Below are positions 18,601-26,213 of a stretch of DNA of 64,000 nucleotides, piece by piece. The position numbers and the translations under genes were made by a program. The stretch spans positions 1-64,000 of the forward strand of contig JAOARE010000020.1 of the NCBI GenBank assembly GCA_025210695.1. Reading direction: 5' to 3'. Source of the DNA: Rickettsiales bacterium (GTDB taxonomy: Bacteria > Pseudomonadota > Alphaproteobacteria > Rickettsiales > CANDYO01). Under the pieces are notes generated by a model, which was given only the letters and a program-made list of their open reading frames with translations, was not told the DNA's origin and ran no database searches. The first letter of the stretch is position 1, and the number at the start of each line of letters is the position of its first letter.

Positions 18601-21401
18601 CTAGAAATATCGCTTTGATCAGAGATATTCAAAACTTTCTTTAAATAAAATATTGCGATACTTGTAAACTCCCCTTGAGCCCTAATAACTTCTTCTGCAT
18701 ATTCAATTTGCCATTGATAATTTAAATCAACTATCGCTAGTACAGCTTCTATAATTTTAGGTGAAGAATATCCACTCTGAATAATATGATCATGGAATTT
18801 TGTAATGTCTAAAGCAACTACAACATCAATAAGCTCTTTGATTTTTTCTAAATAAGGAATTCTTGAATCTATCTCTCCATCAATCTTGCTTTGCTCAAGC
18901 AAATACATCAGTAACGTTATTTTGTTATCTATTCCAATTTCTATAACTCCATCAATGTTACAAAGGATAGCCTCCCAGAATTTCCTCACTGCTAATTCAT
19001 CTTCTTGATTCGCAATTAAGCCAACTGCAAATTTCAATATATTTAAATATCTTGGTTCATTTCGATGATTTGCTATAAATTCTGCTGCATTTCTTGATCT
19101 TAAGTCATCAACAGGTAAAAGTAATTGATCTACTAAATGGTGGGCAGTAAGATATTCTTGGAAACTCAAGTGAATAAATGCATGATCTCGATTAAATAAG
19201 TCATTCGGATCTTTTGCTTTTCCTACATTATCTACTCTTAGTAAGCCAAATTTATTAACGTCAACTATGTTAAGCCTAGCAGCTGTAGCTCTTTTTGCTA
19301 TAAATCTTCCTTCAAATACTGATTTATTATCTATAAAACTATCATAAGCTATGGTTTTAAGCGCCTTAAATACTTCAAATGATTTAAACATCTCTGAATC
19401 AAGCACAGCCTGAGGATCTGTATTAACATCAATAACTATTTTAGGGTCTGTTTTAGTTATATACCTCTTGCCAAGCCATATTATTACTTCTTTATAAAGC
19501 ATTCCTAAATTAAAGTTATGGGTAAATCTATCAATAGCTTGATGCTCATCAGAGGAAATTAAACATAATAACGCTATATTTAGAGGAGTAGCAGCTAACT
19601 CTCTAACATTTGAGTTTCTTTCAAGCAAATCTAATAAATGTTGTTTGCGAATTTCTACTTTATCTATTTCTGAAGGATCAGATAAAGTTTTTTTTAGTTT
19701 ATCAAAGAACTTTTCTATATATTCCCTGGTTCCATCATGGCTGAATCCTTCGTTCTCTATATAGCGATCAAATCTTTTCTCATAATGTGAAGTTAAAGCA
19801 TTTTTTCTAGAGTCTAATATTATGTATTTTAGTCTAAATATATTAGCTATGATGTTTTTGACTATACCAGTCTGGGTGGTTAATTGGGCAACCTCATCAT
19901 AACCAGTAAATTGAAATAATGCTTCATTTATATGAGATTGAATTACTGAAGCTACTTCACTTACTGTAATTGTAAGATCTTCTTGTTCAGAAAATAGATG
20001 AATATCTTGCATCAAAGAATAATGTATAAAATACTTCAGAGGATTTTTAATAAGATCTTCTCCGGCATATAAATATTCCTTTTTCCAATCGGTTAATAAA
20101 AGATTTAACCTAATCTTAAAAGCATATTTAAACTGAGGTAATATCTCTTCCTTGCCCCAACGATGAGCAATATTGCTTAAAAGAGTACTTTTACCAATGC
20201 CAGGTCCTCCAAGAATAAGAATTTTTTCTACCTCAATTGGTGAATTCTTTAATCTATCAAATATTGTTTCAACTGTTATAGGAAGTTTGTCTCCACTAGC
20301 TTTATCTCCTAGTAGAATCTGGAGATTAATATAATAATCATCCATTTTTTGCTCAGGAACTAATTCATCTTCAATCAAACTTGGAATAATATCTTGTAAG
20401 GCATATAAGTGCTTTAATCTTTTACTTAATGATATTGGATTTTCTTCTTCAGTCCTAGAACTAACCAGAGCTTGTTGAATTAAACTTTCATGTATATTTA
20501 AGCGCCCCTCATGCTTAGCTATCTGCTCAGAGTGAGACTCTAATATACTTTTTTGTTCTTCTATTGCAGCTTTATATTTCGTGAGCTTTCTTTCTAGTTC
20601 AACTAACTCATTTTCATGAGTTAATATAATAGATTCCACTCTATCTATTCTAAATATTTCTGAATCAAACTCATAGCCGTTAAGACCTTTATAACTTATG
20701 TCTATCCCCGTCGCTATAATATCTTCTGGAATTTCGCCTTGAATCACGATTTGTATGTCTTCATGAAGCTTATATCGTTGTCTTATAAATGAACTTAAGG
20801 AAATACCATCATCTTTGCCACTTAAATAAGCCCTAAGATCTATTGCAGATATAAAGTTATAATTCCTGCTTTCTTTAGCACTAGGTGTCTGGCTTAGGAA
20901 AATGCTTTCTAACCACCCTTGTTTTTTACTAACAGCTTCTACAATATATTGTTTGTTTAGTTGATCTACTTCCAAGCTACCGCTTTTTATAATGCCAAAC
21001 AGCTTTAACATAGTAAGAGCTGCAAGCTTGCTTATATCTTGAGGAACTTTTCCTTCATCTATTGAAGATTCCATTTCAATGGCAATATCTAAGATTGCAG
21101 ATGATAGAATTTGTTTTATACTAGTTATTTGGTTAAGTGGAAATAGGTTATTTACTATTTTAGTAGCATCACTTCTTTCATTATATGTACGCCGAAAACT
21201 ATCAAATAAGACTATAAAATCAGAAGTCTCTCTAAGGATTGGAACTCTACTTGTAAAGCGTAAACTGTTTTCTAAAGGAGTAGGGAGATATGGTACATCA
21301 ACTTCGTCACTTATTTTTCTATTTCTAACTATCTCTTCCAAACAATATTCAATGAATGTATCATGAAATATTTTTAGTTTTTTTATATATGTTAAAATCA
21401 T
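12633..21401 (-). CDS. Giant NACHT/STAND NTPase with HEAT repeats and J-domain-like motif
   Basis: A protein of 2922 residues. Residues 1-260 form a helical N-terminal domain clearly homologous to that of the neighbour starting at 25736 (shared HDTFIEYCLEEI, NNLFPL, SAKESRNY, DISYKGLNGY-like motifs). A coiled coil follows (about 262-330). A NACHT-type ATPase begins with Walker A GGPGIGKST near 396 and has downstream motifs such as FTGYDEVAQL and IILDSRKNAL. A very long alpha-helical HEAT/ARM-like solenoid runs from about 850 to 2250. A domain with HIEGLKQI near 2500 follows, then KLHPDKGGKTEDF near 2612 (J-domain HPD motif), a hydrophobic stretch and a charged tail. STAND proteins use the solenoid to sense a ligand and the NTPase to assemble. 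In this genome it could be a host-directed or defence sensor. The paralogue upstream suggests tandem duplication. Confidence 0.88.
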   Translation of the reverse strand: MILTYIKKLKIFHDTFIEYCLEEIVRNRKISDEVDVPYLPTPLENSLRFTSRVPILRETSDFIVLFDSFRRTYNERSDATKIVNNLFPLNQITSIKQILSSAILDIAIEMESSIDEGKVPQDISKLAALTMLKLFGIIKSGSLEVDQLNKQYIVEAVSKKQGWLESIFLSQTPSAKESRNYNFISAIDLRAYLSGKDDGISLSSFIRQRYKLHEDIQIVIQGEIPEDIIATGIDISYKGLNGYEFDSEIFRIDRVESIILTHENELVELERKLTKYKAAIEEQKSILESHSEQIAKHEGRLNIHESLIQQALVSSRTEEENPISLSKRLKHLYALQDIIPSLIEDELVPEQKMDDYYINLQILLGDKASGDKLPITVETIFDRLKNSPIEVEKILILGGPGIGKSTLLSNIAHRWGKEEILPQFKYAFKIRLNLLLTDWKKEYLYAGEDLIKNPLKYFIHYSLMQDIHLFSEQEDLTITVSEVASVIQSHINEALFQFTGYDEVAQLTTQTGIVKNIIANIFRLKYIILDSRKNALTSHYEKRFDRYIENEGFSHDGTREYIEKFFDKLKKTLSDPSEIDKVEIRKQHLLDLLERNSNVRELAATPLNIALLCLISSDEHQAIDRFTHNFNLGMLYKEVIIWLGKRYITKTDPKIVIDVNTDPQAVLDSEMFKSFEVFKALKTIAYDSFIDNKSVFEGRFIAKRATAARLNIVDVNKFGLLRVDNVGKAKDPNDLFNRDHAFIHLSFQEYLTAHHLVDQLLLPVDDLRSRNAAEFIANHRNEPRYLNILKFAVGLIANQEDELAVRKFWEAILCNIDGVIEIGIDNKITLLMYLLEQSKIDGEIDSRIPYLEKIKELIDVVVALDITKFHDHIIQSGYSSPKIIEAVLAIVDLNYQWQIEYAEEVIRAQGEFTSIAIFYLKKVLNISDQSDISRSLAKEVLIRNKIYFIEEDIVSEKDRVTTLRNIDLQTAIKMALELVKRNNIAAQELMSKILVILHYPGWQVKRVAIKMVEQLIINKSNLIEVNVEIAKKVINIIQWHITDDNLKEEVFNLIDLFEANIEKLVPDGFTTYLVRIITTQVAIQNKAKNIEEFIKNYPALPDFHLVAQDSVNSLIIQFNHHNWLQRYIAAFLLKKFINERFELVTKDLCDFVVQKLYDLDIDVGKQVISILETIIIKKPNLIDFTQLETLSDVDVHKDAHVISTKFNFIKLVAMYLPHLIRAKLVDSLVNQYVYHTTCSSYDLRFHISSTIVTILKVRPDLIKLSDKVLDGIFGQERYNKDIRSGATGIILAVVEVKPECLEYYIIKLLPTGLFPLLKDRWSGIRRDAFNIIKILSENRNDFDTERLISSFISIINEEYHYHQNEDILYLLQNILERNSDIVSSNTIIKLAALVINKKNSVRVIAVKILKNISVARIDLINIERLIENFEKNILDNQQNIFFNMAHNKDHRILGAVISDNNIQLINPSIIKFLLINISHKEAYVRASCSWILESLILYRGDIVDDSLVITLEQNLSSYDSALVSITASIIGKIATIKAELINLSIIRQIICTISNKNFEDKDISVETLHIIANGRIDFKREIFHITKTQLVEYIFWQWKVLKPIAIDLPELLDSSLINNFVENLRNLNDDIKSTVVVAISEISTLKADLLSASVVDHILDLFKTSLTEELESIVIKELKHIASNNPNLINSDKLNLLVQYLDRKILNLFEAIYSENQGLINVNNLINKEPSSVTIGLIKIIYFINPCFITSEVISFLLNNFCHKYCKSQAINTFCLILSNAPELATIKLNDLIEKLFIINGWEVLKIEKHELIKSFDTQVKILKSLNLIYTKDLKSDIKASTHNKHNIRNFIDTYKYCEELSELTIILENGRDEDRLISINRILQILEEEKGLSLNNKIMNSILKILGDKYSNVRVQAAKCFGVIALYQPEFLTGTVINMLLEKLKNHASWQERQTVADVFKEISSNSPFLITSIIIDDLGHRLDDDDLMVREAATKAIGVISSNRFDLITFKVLNKLIDSLLCNRIVKQSSQVTDIIILNRIDLFVSSESLYRLLGLLKNNDGYSEIASKVICAIVFNKPDIIDIKTLRYLTSNLIAHDKINHDIFRVLIVIGFTIPKLLIVLLDESAQYVRWFTNKIFILLLSNEEQSIIKIDAIFSIIAFYDPNDNEKKDLITLAKKVLNFKLDTITSAEIIWITDNYGDLLKLSYETPLFFNKLFHKVLGFEQITEVERKFIIKAIEHGVATSTTNKASIIFEGKVYKIGSSRELYLAGIRAAILAQEDDILVRQYLEHRPIFPNTGIALRIADYDNSHLIRYEKQALFYKEIDSLQELLSKYSEVEDFYRMSKADVSRSLMSIDDPSQHSATVTLFSEPSHRLHKDNALELIRMINHNEIESDTVICLERKQNGNNLGMRDVVLFANILRYSEVVLPNSLTSSPIYYDAMLYNIARDKGILVLGIEGKGLEHSKNSPYYHTTREEYIASKLYEISSFGRNSIFLVGSSHIEGLKQITSDTVAVINHKYSVPYAISNESPTDNVDSQEVPEITQSSFMLSSFVGYLFNGVDVAWQVKKFIYYQDILKFNAILKNNGIDQSINILKDYSYFRKSILLKLHPDKGGKTEDFAFVKDLQEKFTKDLDIDKLLNDKIQEVQPLTYKTTIGFKIIDTAVDTARLLYEPTLDNTKKLALDTTYIYSLYSGVNGYSIYINAVDIFYKSYHGEYVQAAQQAASTAFYMALPSMLEFTEVPYIGFAYGASMAVYNGYIAITNAYSFYLDYNSKKSELKSAIAYRDITKTLSIWPLQQFYDFAKVSKEYEIKINNINLEQEKLQTQQQLKKEKGEFGQKLYEHIYSRVIDEKYDLQNNKNSERFKTKHIKVMEYDHCVEVVEFKEEELEHYYCYNKEQEMLDHIIIIGNTYVNKIDSL

Positions 21402-21440
21402 CTAAATGCCCCTTATTTACATGGTTGCAATTACTCCTTT
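21402..21440 (-). promoter_or_regulatory. Leader with start-stop element before the NACHT-HEAT gene
   Basis: On the minus strand an AAAGGAG site is followed by ATGTAA (21417-21422), a start codon immediately followed by stop. AAGGGGC then comes before the true ATG at 21401. The same arrangement occurs upstream of the paralogue at 25736 (ATGTAA at 25752-25757). The leaders are clearly related, showing that they were duplicated with the genes. Whether the start-stop pair regulates translation is untested. Confidence 0.5.
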
Positions 21441-21454
21441 AGCTTTTGTTCTTC

Positions 21455-24199
21455 TTAATTTAGTGGTTCTAGGTAATCGCTCTCTCCTAAAAAATATTTG
21501 TAAGTTTCATCTAAAAATTGTGTAATATTTTCAGGAACTAATTCCTCATAAGTGGCTAAAACTAATTTAGTCATGTAATCTGTTATGACTACTGAACTCA
21601 TCACTACAAAACTTTGTTTTATAAGCATCATTTGCCCCAAAAGAGAGGTGATATCTATTGGATTACTTTGAAGTAATGCGCATCCTGTGCTGATGCCTGC
21701 AGCCGCATCAGCAATAAATGTTATTGTTATTTGTGCAAAGGATTGTTCTTTCATTTGATTCTCAGTTTGCTGCTTATATTGCTGATAGCATTGCATTCCA
21801 CCCACTGCAGCACTGATTGTGATATCATAAATTGTTGGGGTAAATAAAATTCCATTATTTGTGACTACTATAAGAGTTTGCGATAATATATCAGGACCGC
21901 ATTTTTCTATAAAATCCATTGGTGAGCTTATAGATTTATTCTCAGTATTCTGAAAATGTTCTTGTCTGCTGTCAGATATATACTCATATATTAAAATTTT
22001 ATTGGCATAATAAAGGCTTGGTGTTAGTGAAGAAGTAAGTTTGAAGCTACCTAAGACAGAAAATGTATCAATATTACAGACTGCATAATGCATAACAATC
22101 CAAAGATAATTATTACTAAGAATTTTTGGTAGTTCTATTGAAGGAAGATGGAGCATTTCTTCTAGAAAGTATTTAATTAGTGGAGCCGCTTCAATAGCTT
22201 CTTTAAGTGCAAAAGAAGTTAATAACTTTATATTCTGTTGATTTATTTTTTTATATTCTGGCTCTATTGAGATTGGTATATCTTGCTCGTAATCTATTTT
22301 AGAATCCAACAACCACACTGCCAGGTCATCTCTGCTATAAAAATATTCTATAATATTGGTTCCTAATATATTGTCAGGAACGTTTCCTAATTCATTTAAA
22401 AACCCTTCAATTAAATATATAGTGTTATGATCCCATAGCTTTTTTATCATAATAAACTGCAGATGATGACAATCTGAATAAGTATAAGTTGATACTTTAT
22501 CTGCAATAGTTCTTGTGACATCTAATGCAGTGTACAAATCGAACTCAATAAGGTTAGAATATTTAATAATTAAAGGATGACCAGTTGGGTAAAGACTTTT
22601 CATCATTTTTATTGATTGGTCTAACATTACTAAACAAGTTTTTATATTGTTTATTCCACCCATTACTTTTAGACTATATGCTAAATAACATAAAGATTCA
22701 GCGATATCGGGATGGTTTTTATTTGGGAAAAGTGATCTTCTCATGTCAAGAGCCTTCTTATGAAACTCTAAGCTACTCTTATAATCACCCATATCATGGC
22801 TTGCTTTACCAAGCTTTATTAATGAAGCTGCAATGGCGGGGTGTTTGGAGCCATACAGCTCTTCTCTCATTTTTAGAGACAATTTTTGGTATTGGGTTCC
22901 CTTTTTATATTTGCCAATTTTTATATAATAATATCCTAGATTGTTTAGTGTTCTTGCGGTATCAGGGTGGTTGTTATCTTCATGAAGGGTTTTATATATA
23001 GCTAAAGCTTTTTCTAAAAATTGTATTCCTTCGTTTATGTGTTTTAGAATGCAAAGAGAATAACCATAATTATTCAAAGATAACGCAATGGAAGGATGAT
23101 TGTGTGTGTAAATAATTTTTTTAAGCTTTAGAGTTTTTCCACAGTATTCTTTAAATAATTCAAGGTTTCCTGTTCTTTCATAGGTGTTGGCCAAGTTATG
23201 TAGTATATCTGCATAAGCTTCCTCTTCTAAATTTAGCTGCTCATAAATATTATGAGATTGTTCTAAGTAATCTAAGCTTACAAGCATTTTTCCTGCTGCT
23301 AGATACACCCTTCCTAAATTACTTAATGCTTCAGCAATTTTTATATGAACTTGTTCTGGATAAACCGTATTTTTAACTACTTCTAATGCTTCTAAGTGCT
23401 TTTGCACTCCCCATTCAGAATTGCCTTGTTTCCAATATATTCTTCCTATATTTGTTAGAGATTCTGCAATCTCAAAATGATCCTGAGAATTATGCACATT
23501 TTGTTTTATTTCTAAAGCTTTTTTATAAAATTCTAAGGCAGAATTTAGGTTAAATTCTATAATTTCGTAATAATGCCCAATTTTATCATTTAGATAAGCC
23601 AGCTCAATAAATAAATTATAACCTTGTTTAGCAAATATAATATTTTGAACCAAAGTATTTGCATGATTTAATAATTTTCCATTTGACAATATTTCATTTC
23701 TATCGATACCAGATATCATATTGTTGTTTAACAAAATTACAGTTTGTTTTAGTGGCAGGTCTCCTTCAATTGTTGTTCTAGTAACTTCTTGTATTAATCG
23801 ATGGATATCAATTAATAAAACGTCTTCTTCTATCTTTATTGAGATTAATGAGTAGCCATGTAAGATAGCAATGGCGGTTGTTTTTTGTTCTTCAGAGAAC
23901 AGATCATGAAATAAACTTATAGGAATTGCATTTGCATGCAAATAACTGCATGTTCTTAATATACTGATTGCCTCAGGGGATAATGAATCTAGTGTCATTA
24001 ACATTGTAGCATAAATATTAACCCTATGTCCTGCTTCTATTTCATTTGTTGCGTCCTGAAGGCATATTGGTAAACCTTCCTCTTTTTTAAAAGTGTATTC
24101 TTCAATATAGCTCTTAATTGATTTTTGTCTATTTACTATGTAAGCAACACTTTGGGATAAACCAAGAGGTATATTATCAAATAATCCTGCAAGCGCCAA
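21455..24199 (-). CDS. NB-ARC-TPR protein, C-terminal part (TPR and hydrophobic C-terminal domain)
   Basis: A frame of 914 codons that is the continuation of the gene starting at 25736. It holds the end of the NB-ARC module (winged-helix region, EAISILRTCSYLHANAIPI; IHRLIQEVTR), then about eight kinesin-light-chain-type TPRs. Examples are AEALSNLGRVYLAAGK, ARTLNNLGYYYIKIGKY and SLEFHKKALDMRR. A helical region and a hydrophobic C-terminal domain follow, with VGGMQCYQQY, FIADAAAG and SSVVITDYMTKL. That C-terminal domain matches the end of the FG-GAP surface protein. The ATG at 24199 is internal to the original gene: the frame upstream of it (to about 24388) also encodes NB-ARC sequence (LITTRS, PFTKQEALDYI). 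The protein would be about 1427 residues if the frameshift were absent. Confidence 0.8.
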   Translation of the reverse strand: MALAGLFDNIPLGLSQSVAYIVNRQKSIKSYIEEYTFKKEEGLPICLQDATNEIEAGHRVNIYATMLMTLDSLSPEAISILRTCSYLHANAIPISLFHDLFSEEQKTTAIAILHGYSLISIKIEEDVLLIDIHRLIQEVTRTTIEGDLPLKQTVILLNNNMISGIDRNEILSNGKLLNHANTLVQNIIFAKQGYNLFIELAYLNDKIGHYYEIIEFNLNSALEFYKKALEIKQNVHNSQDHFEIAESLTNIGRIYWKQGNSEWGVQKHLEALEVVKNTVYPEQVHIKIAEALSNLGRVYLAAGKMLVSLDYLEQSHNIYEQLNLEEEAYADILHNLANTYERTGNLELFKEYCGKTLKLKKIIYTHNHPSIALSLNNYGYSLCILKHINEGIQFLEKALAIYKTLHEDNNHPDTARTLNNLGYYYIKIGKYKKGTQYQKLSLKMREELYGSKHPAIAASLIKLGKASHDMGDYKSSLEFHKKALDMRRSLFPNKNHPDIAESLCYLAYSLKVMGGINNIKTCLVMLDQSIKMMKSLYPTGHPLIIKYSNLIEFDLYTALDVTRTIADKVSTYTYSDCHHLQFIMIKKLWDHNTIYLIEGFLNELGNVPDNILGTNIIEYFYSRDDLAVWLLDSKIDYEQDIPISIEPEYKKINQQNIKLLTSFALKEAIEAAPLIKYFLEEMLHLPSIELPKILSNNYLWIVMHYAVCNIDTFSVLGSFKLTSSLTPSLYYANKILIYEYISDSRQEHFQNTENKSISSPMDFIEKCGPDILSQTLIVVTNNGILFTPTIYDITISAAVGGMQCYQQYKQQTENQMKEQSFAQITITFIADAAAGISTGCALLQSNPIDITSLLGQMMLIKQSFVVMSSVVITDYMTKLVLATYEELVPENITQFLDETYKYFLGESDYLEPLN

Positions 24200-24371
24200 A
24201 GCTTCACTTTCCTGATATATTATATGTTGTTCCTCAAGAGATATTCTTATATAATCAAGGGCTTCTTGTTTTGTAAACGGAGTTAATCTTATAACATCTT
24301 CATAATTTCTTTTTGGTTGGATACCATATCCTATGGTACTTCTAGTAGTAATTAATACATGATGTTTTACT

Positions 24372-25736
24372 CTACCTGTTAGAGGAGGGTATGTAGGTTT
24401 TAATTAAAGCTCTATCTTGAACATTGTCAAAAATAAGCAATGTTTGTTTCATTTTCTTCTCTAACATTGTTTTTACTAGTATTGCTATTTCTTCATCGCT
24501 CTTTTTTTCTATATCTATCTCAAGGTCTTCTGCAAATTTTCTATACGCAGCGTCTATAGTAAACTTACTTTCAGCATCTATCCATCTAACTCTATAGTTA
24601 TATTCGGATTTATATAGTTCCACATATTTTAATGCGGTTTGTGTTTTACCCATTCCTCCTAAACCGCCAATGATTTCAATAATTTTTTTTCCTTCTGTAA
24701 AATGATTATGAATGGATAAAAGTTTATCTTCTCTACCAACAAAACTGTCTACAGGAGTACGTTCTACATTGAAAAAATAAATCTCATTTGATGATTGTAA
24801 TGCCTTTTGGCGCATCTGGTTTTCTTCTAATTCTATAATTCGTTTCATTAATATTTGGATTAAGTCTTCATGATTATCCAATAAATTGTTATGCTGATAT
24901 ACTGCATTTCTATATTTTTCTAGTTCTTCTTCAAATCCCATTAACTCCTTTCTCTGGGTTGTTAGAGCTGCTTCAGCCCTATCTAATCTAAAAATCTTAG
25001 AATCAAACACATAACCATTAAGTCCCTCGTAACTTATGTCTATGTCTGTTATAATTTCTTGAGAGATTTTACCTATTAAAACAATTTGTATGTCATCATG
25101 GAGATTGTATTTGGTTCTAATATAAAAGCTTAAAGAGGGTCTAGCTTCCTTATTTTTTAGGTAATTCTGGATATCTTCTTCAGATATAAATTTATAGTTT
25201 CTGCTTTCTTTAGCACTAGAAGTTTGACTTAGGAAGATGCTTTTAAGCCATCCATCTTTCTTTGTTATAGCTTCAGTAATTGATTGTTTGTTTATCTTTT
25301 TTATTTTGAATTTTCCACTTTTTATATGACCAAATAACTTCAACATAGTTATTGCTGCAAGCTTACTTATATCTTCGGCAGAATTTCCTTCATCTAGAAA
25401 GGATTCCATTTCAATGGCTGCATCCAAAATTGCCTCTGATAGAATTTTTTTTATTTGTGTAATGTGGGTAAGAGGGAAAAGATTATTTATTATTTCTGTT
25501 GCATCACTTTTTTCATAATATGTTCTTCTAAAGTTATCAATTAAAACTATAAAACTAGAAGTTTCACTAAGTATTGGAATCGTGCTTACATAACGTAGAC
25601 TATTTTCTAAAGAGCTGGGGAGATGAGGTACATCAATTCCATCACTTTTCTTCCTATTTCTAATTATCTCTTCTAAACAATACTCTATAAATGTGTCGTG
25701 AAAATAGGTGAGTTTTTTTCTGTAAGTTAAAGTCAT
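24372..25736 (-). CDS. NB-ARC-TPR protein, N-terminal part (shared N-domain and P-loop)
   Basis: A frame of 454 codons. Residues 1-255 are homologous to the N-terminus of the 2922-residue NACHT protein. A coiled coil (about 257-310) leads into an NB-ARC ATPase with VGREDKL, Walker A GGLGGMGKT (about 355) and Walker B-like TLLIFDNV. The frame then stops after KTYIPSSNR. Removing one G from GGG at 24387-24389 restores the reading YIPPLTGRVKHHVLITTRS, which is the expected NB-ARC continuation. This is therefore a one-base insertion in a short homopolymer, either a real mutation or a sequencing error. In this state the product lacks the ARC end and the TPRs. NB-ARC proteins act as nucleotide-switch sensors, and the partner or trigger is unknown. 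Confidence 0.82.
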   Translation of the reverse strand: MTLTYRKKLTYFHDTFIEYCLEEIIRNRKKSDGIDVPHLPSSLENSLRYVSTIPILSETSSFIVLIDNFRRTYYEKSDATEIINNLFPLTHITQIKKILSEAILDAAIEMESFLDEGNSAEDISKLAAITMLKLFGHIKSGKFKIKKINKQSITEAITKKDGWLKSIFLSQTSSAKESRNYKFISEEDIQNYLKNKEARPSLSFYIRTKYNLHDDIQIVLIGKISQEIITDIDISYEGLNGYVFDSKIFRLDRAEAALTTQRKELMGFEEELEKYRNAVYQHNNLLDNHEDLIQILMKRIIELEENQMRQKALQSSNEIYFFNVERTPVDSFVGREDKLLSIHNHFTEGKKIIEIIGGLGGMGKTQTALKYVELYKSEYNYRVRWIDAESKFTIDAAYRKFAEDLEIDIEKKSDEEIAILVKTMLEKKMKQTLLIFDNVQDRALIKTYIPSSNR

Positions 25737-26213
25737 ATAAATGTTCCTTATTTACATGGTTGTGGTTACTCCTTTAACTTTATTTATTGCGTTATGGAAA
25801 ATTTAATTTGTAATAGTAAAAAATAATGATTTGAAAAGGTAATAAGGTTAGAATCGGTAAGTAAATCAATAAATCAAATATAGGATAGGAACTAAAAAGA
25901 TATTTGCTCCAACAACGTAAAACTAGCTTACCTGCAAGTGATAACATACTTTCCTTCCTACATGCTAAACGCTATAGAATTAAGACGGACACACTGACGT
26001 GTATTATACGCGCAACGAGAGAGATAGTAAATAGATAAATTCAATCTATACAAGAGCACTAACTTTAATTCTTTAAATATAAAATATGCTTATAACTGAC
26101 TTTTAATCAGTCAGGGGTAGTATCAGCTCTAATTTTATCTTTATACTTGCTTGAAGTGTAAACAAGTCGTATAAAGTTAGAAAATGTAAAGTAATATAAG
26201 AAGAAGAGAGAGT
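25737..26213. other. Intergenic region between divergent STAND and glycosyltransferase genes
   Basis: Contains the leader of the minus-strand NB-ARC gene (ATGTAA start-stop at 25752-25757 with AAAGGAG upstream) and the promoter of the plus-strand glycosyltransferase. A 6-bp stem hairpin CTGACT/AGTCAG lies at 26096-26114 without a following T run, so it is not a typical terminator. No gene was recognised in the remaining bases. Confidence 0.5.
26147..26175 (+). promoter_or_regulatory. Sigma70-like promoter of the glycosyltransferase gene
   Basis: TTGCTT (26147-26152), a 17-base spacer, then TATAAA (26170-26175), about 38 bases before ATG 26214. This is a near-consensus match, but AT-rich DNA produces such matches by chance. 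Confidence 0.5.

Noticed and set aside
26096-26114. Hairpin CTGACT/AGTCAG as a terminator
   Set aside because: The stem is only six pairs and there is no T run after it.
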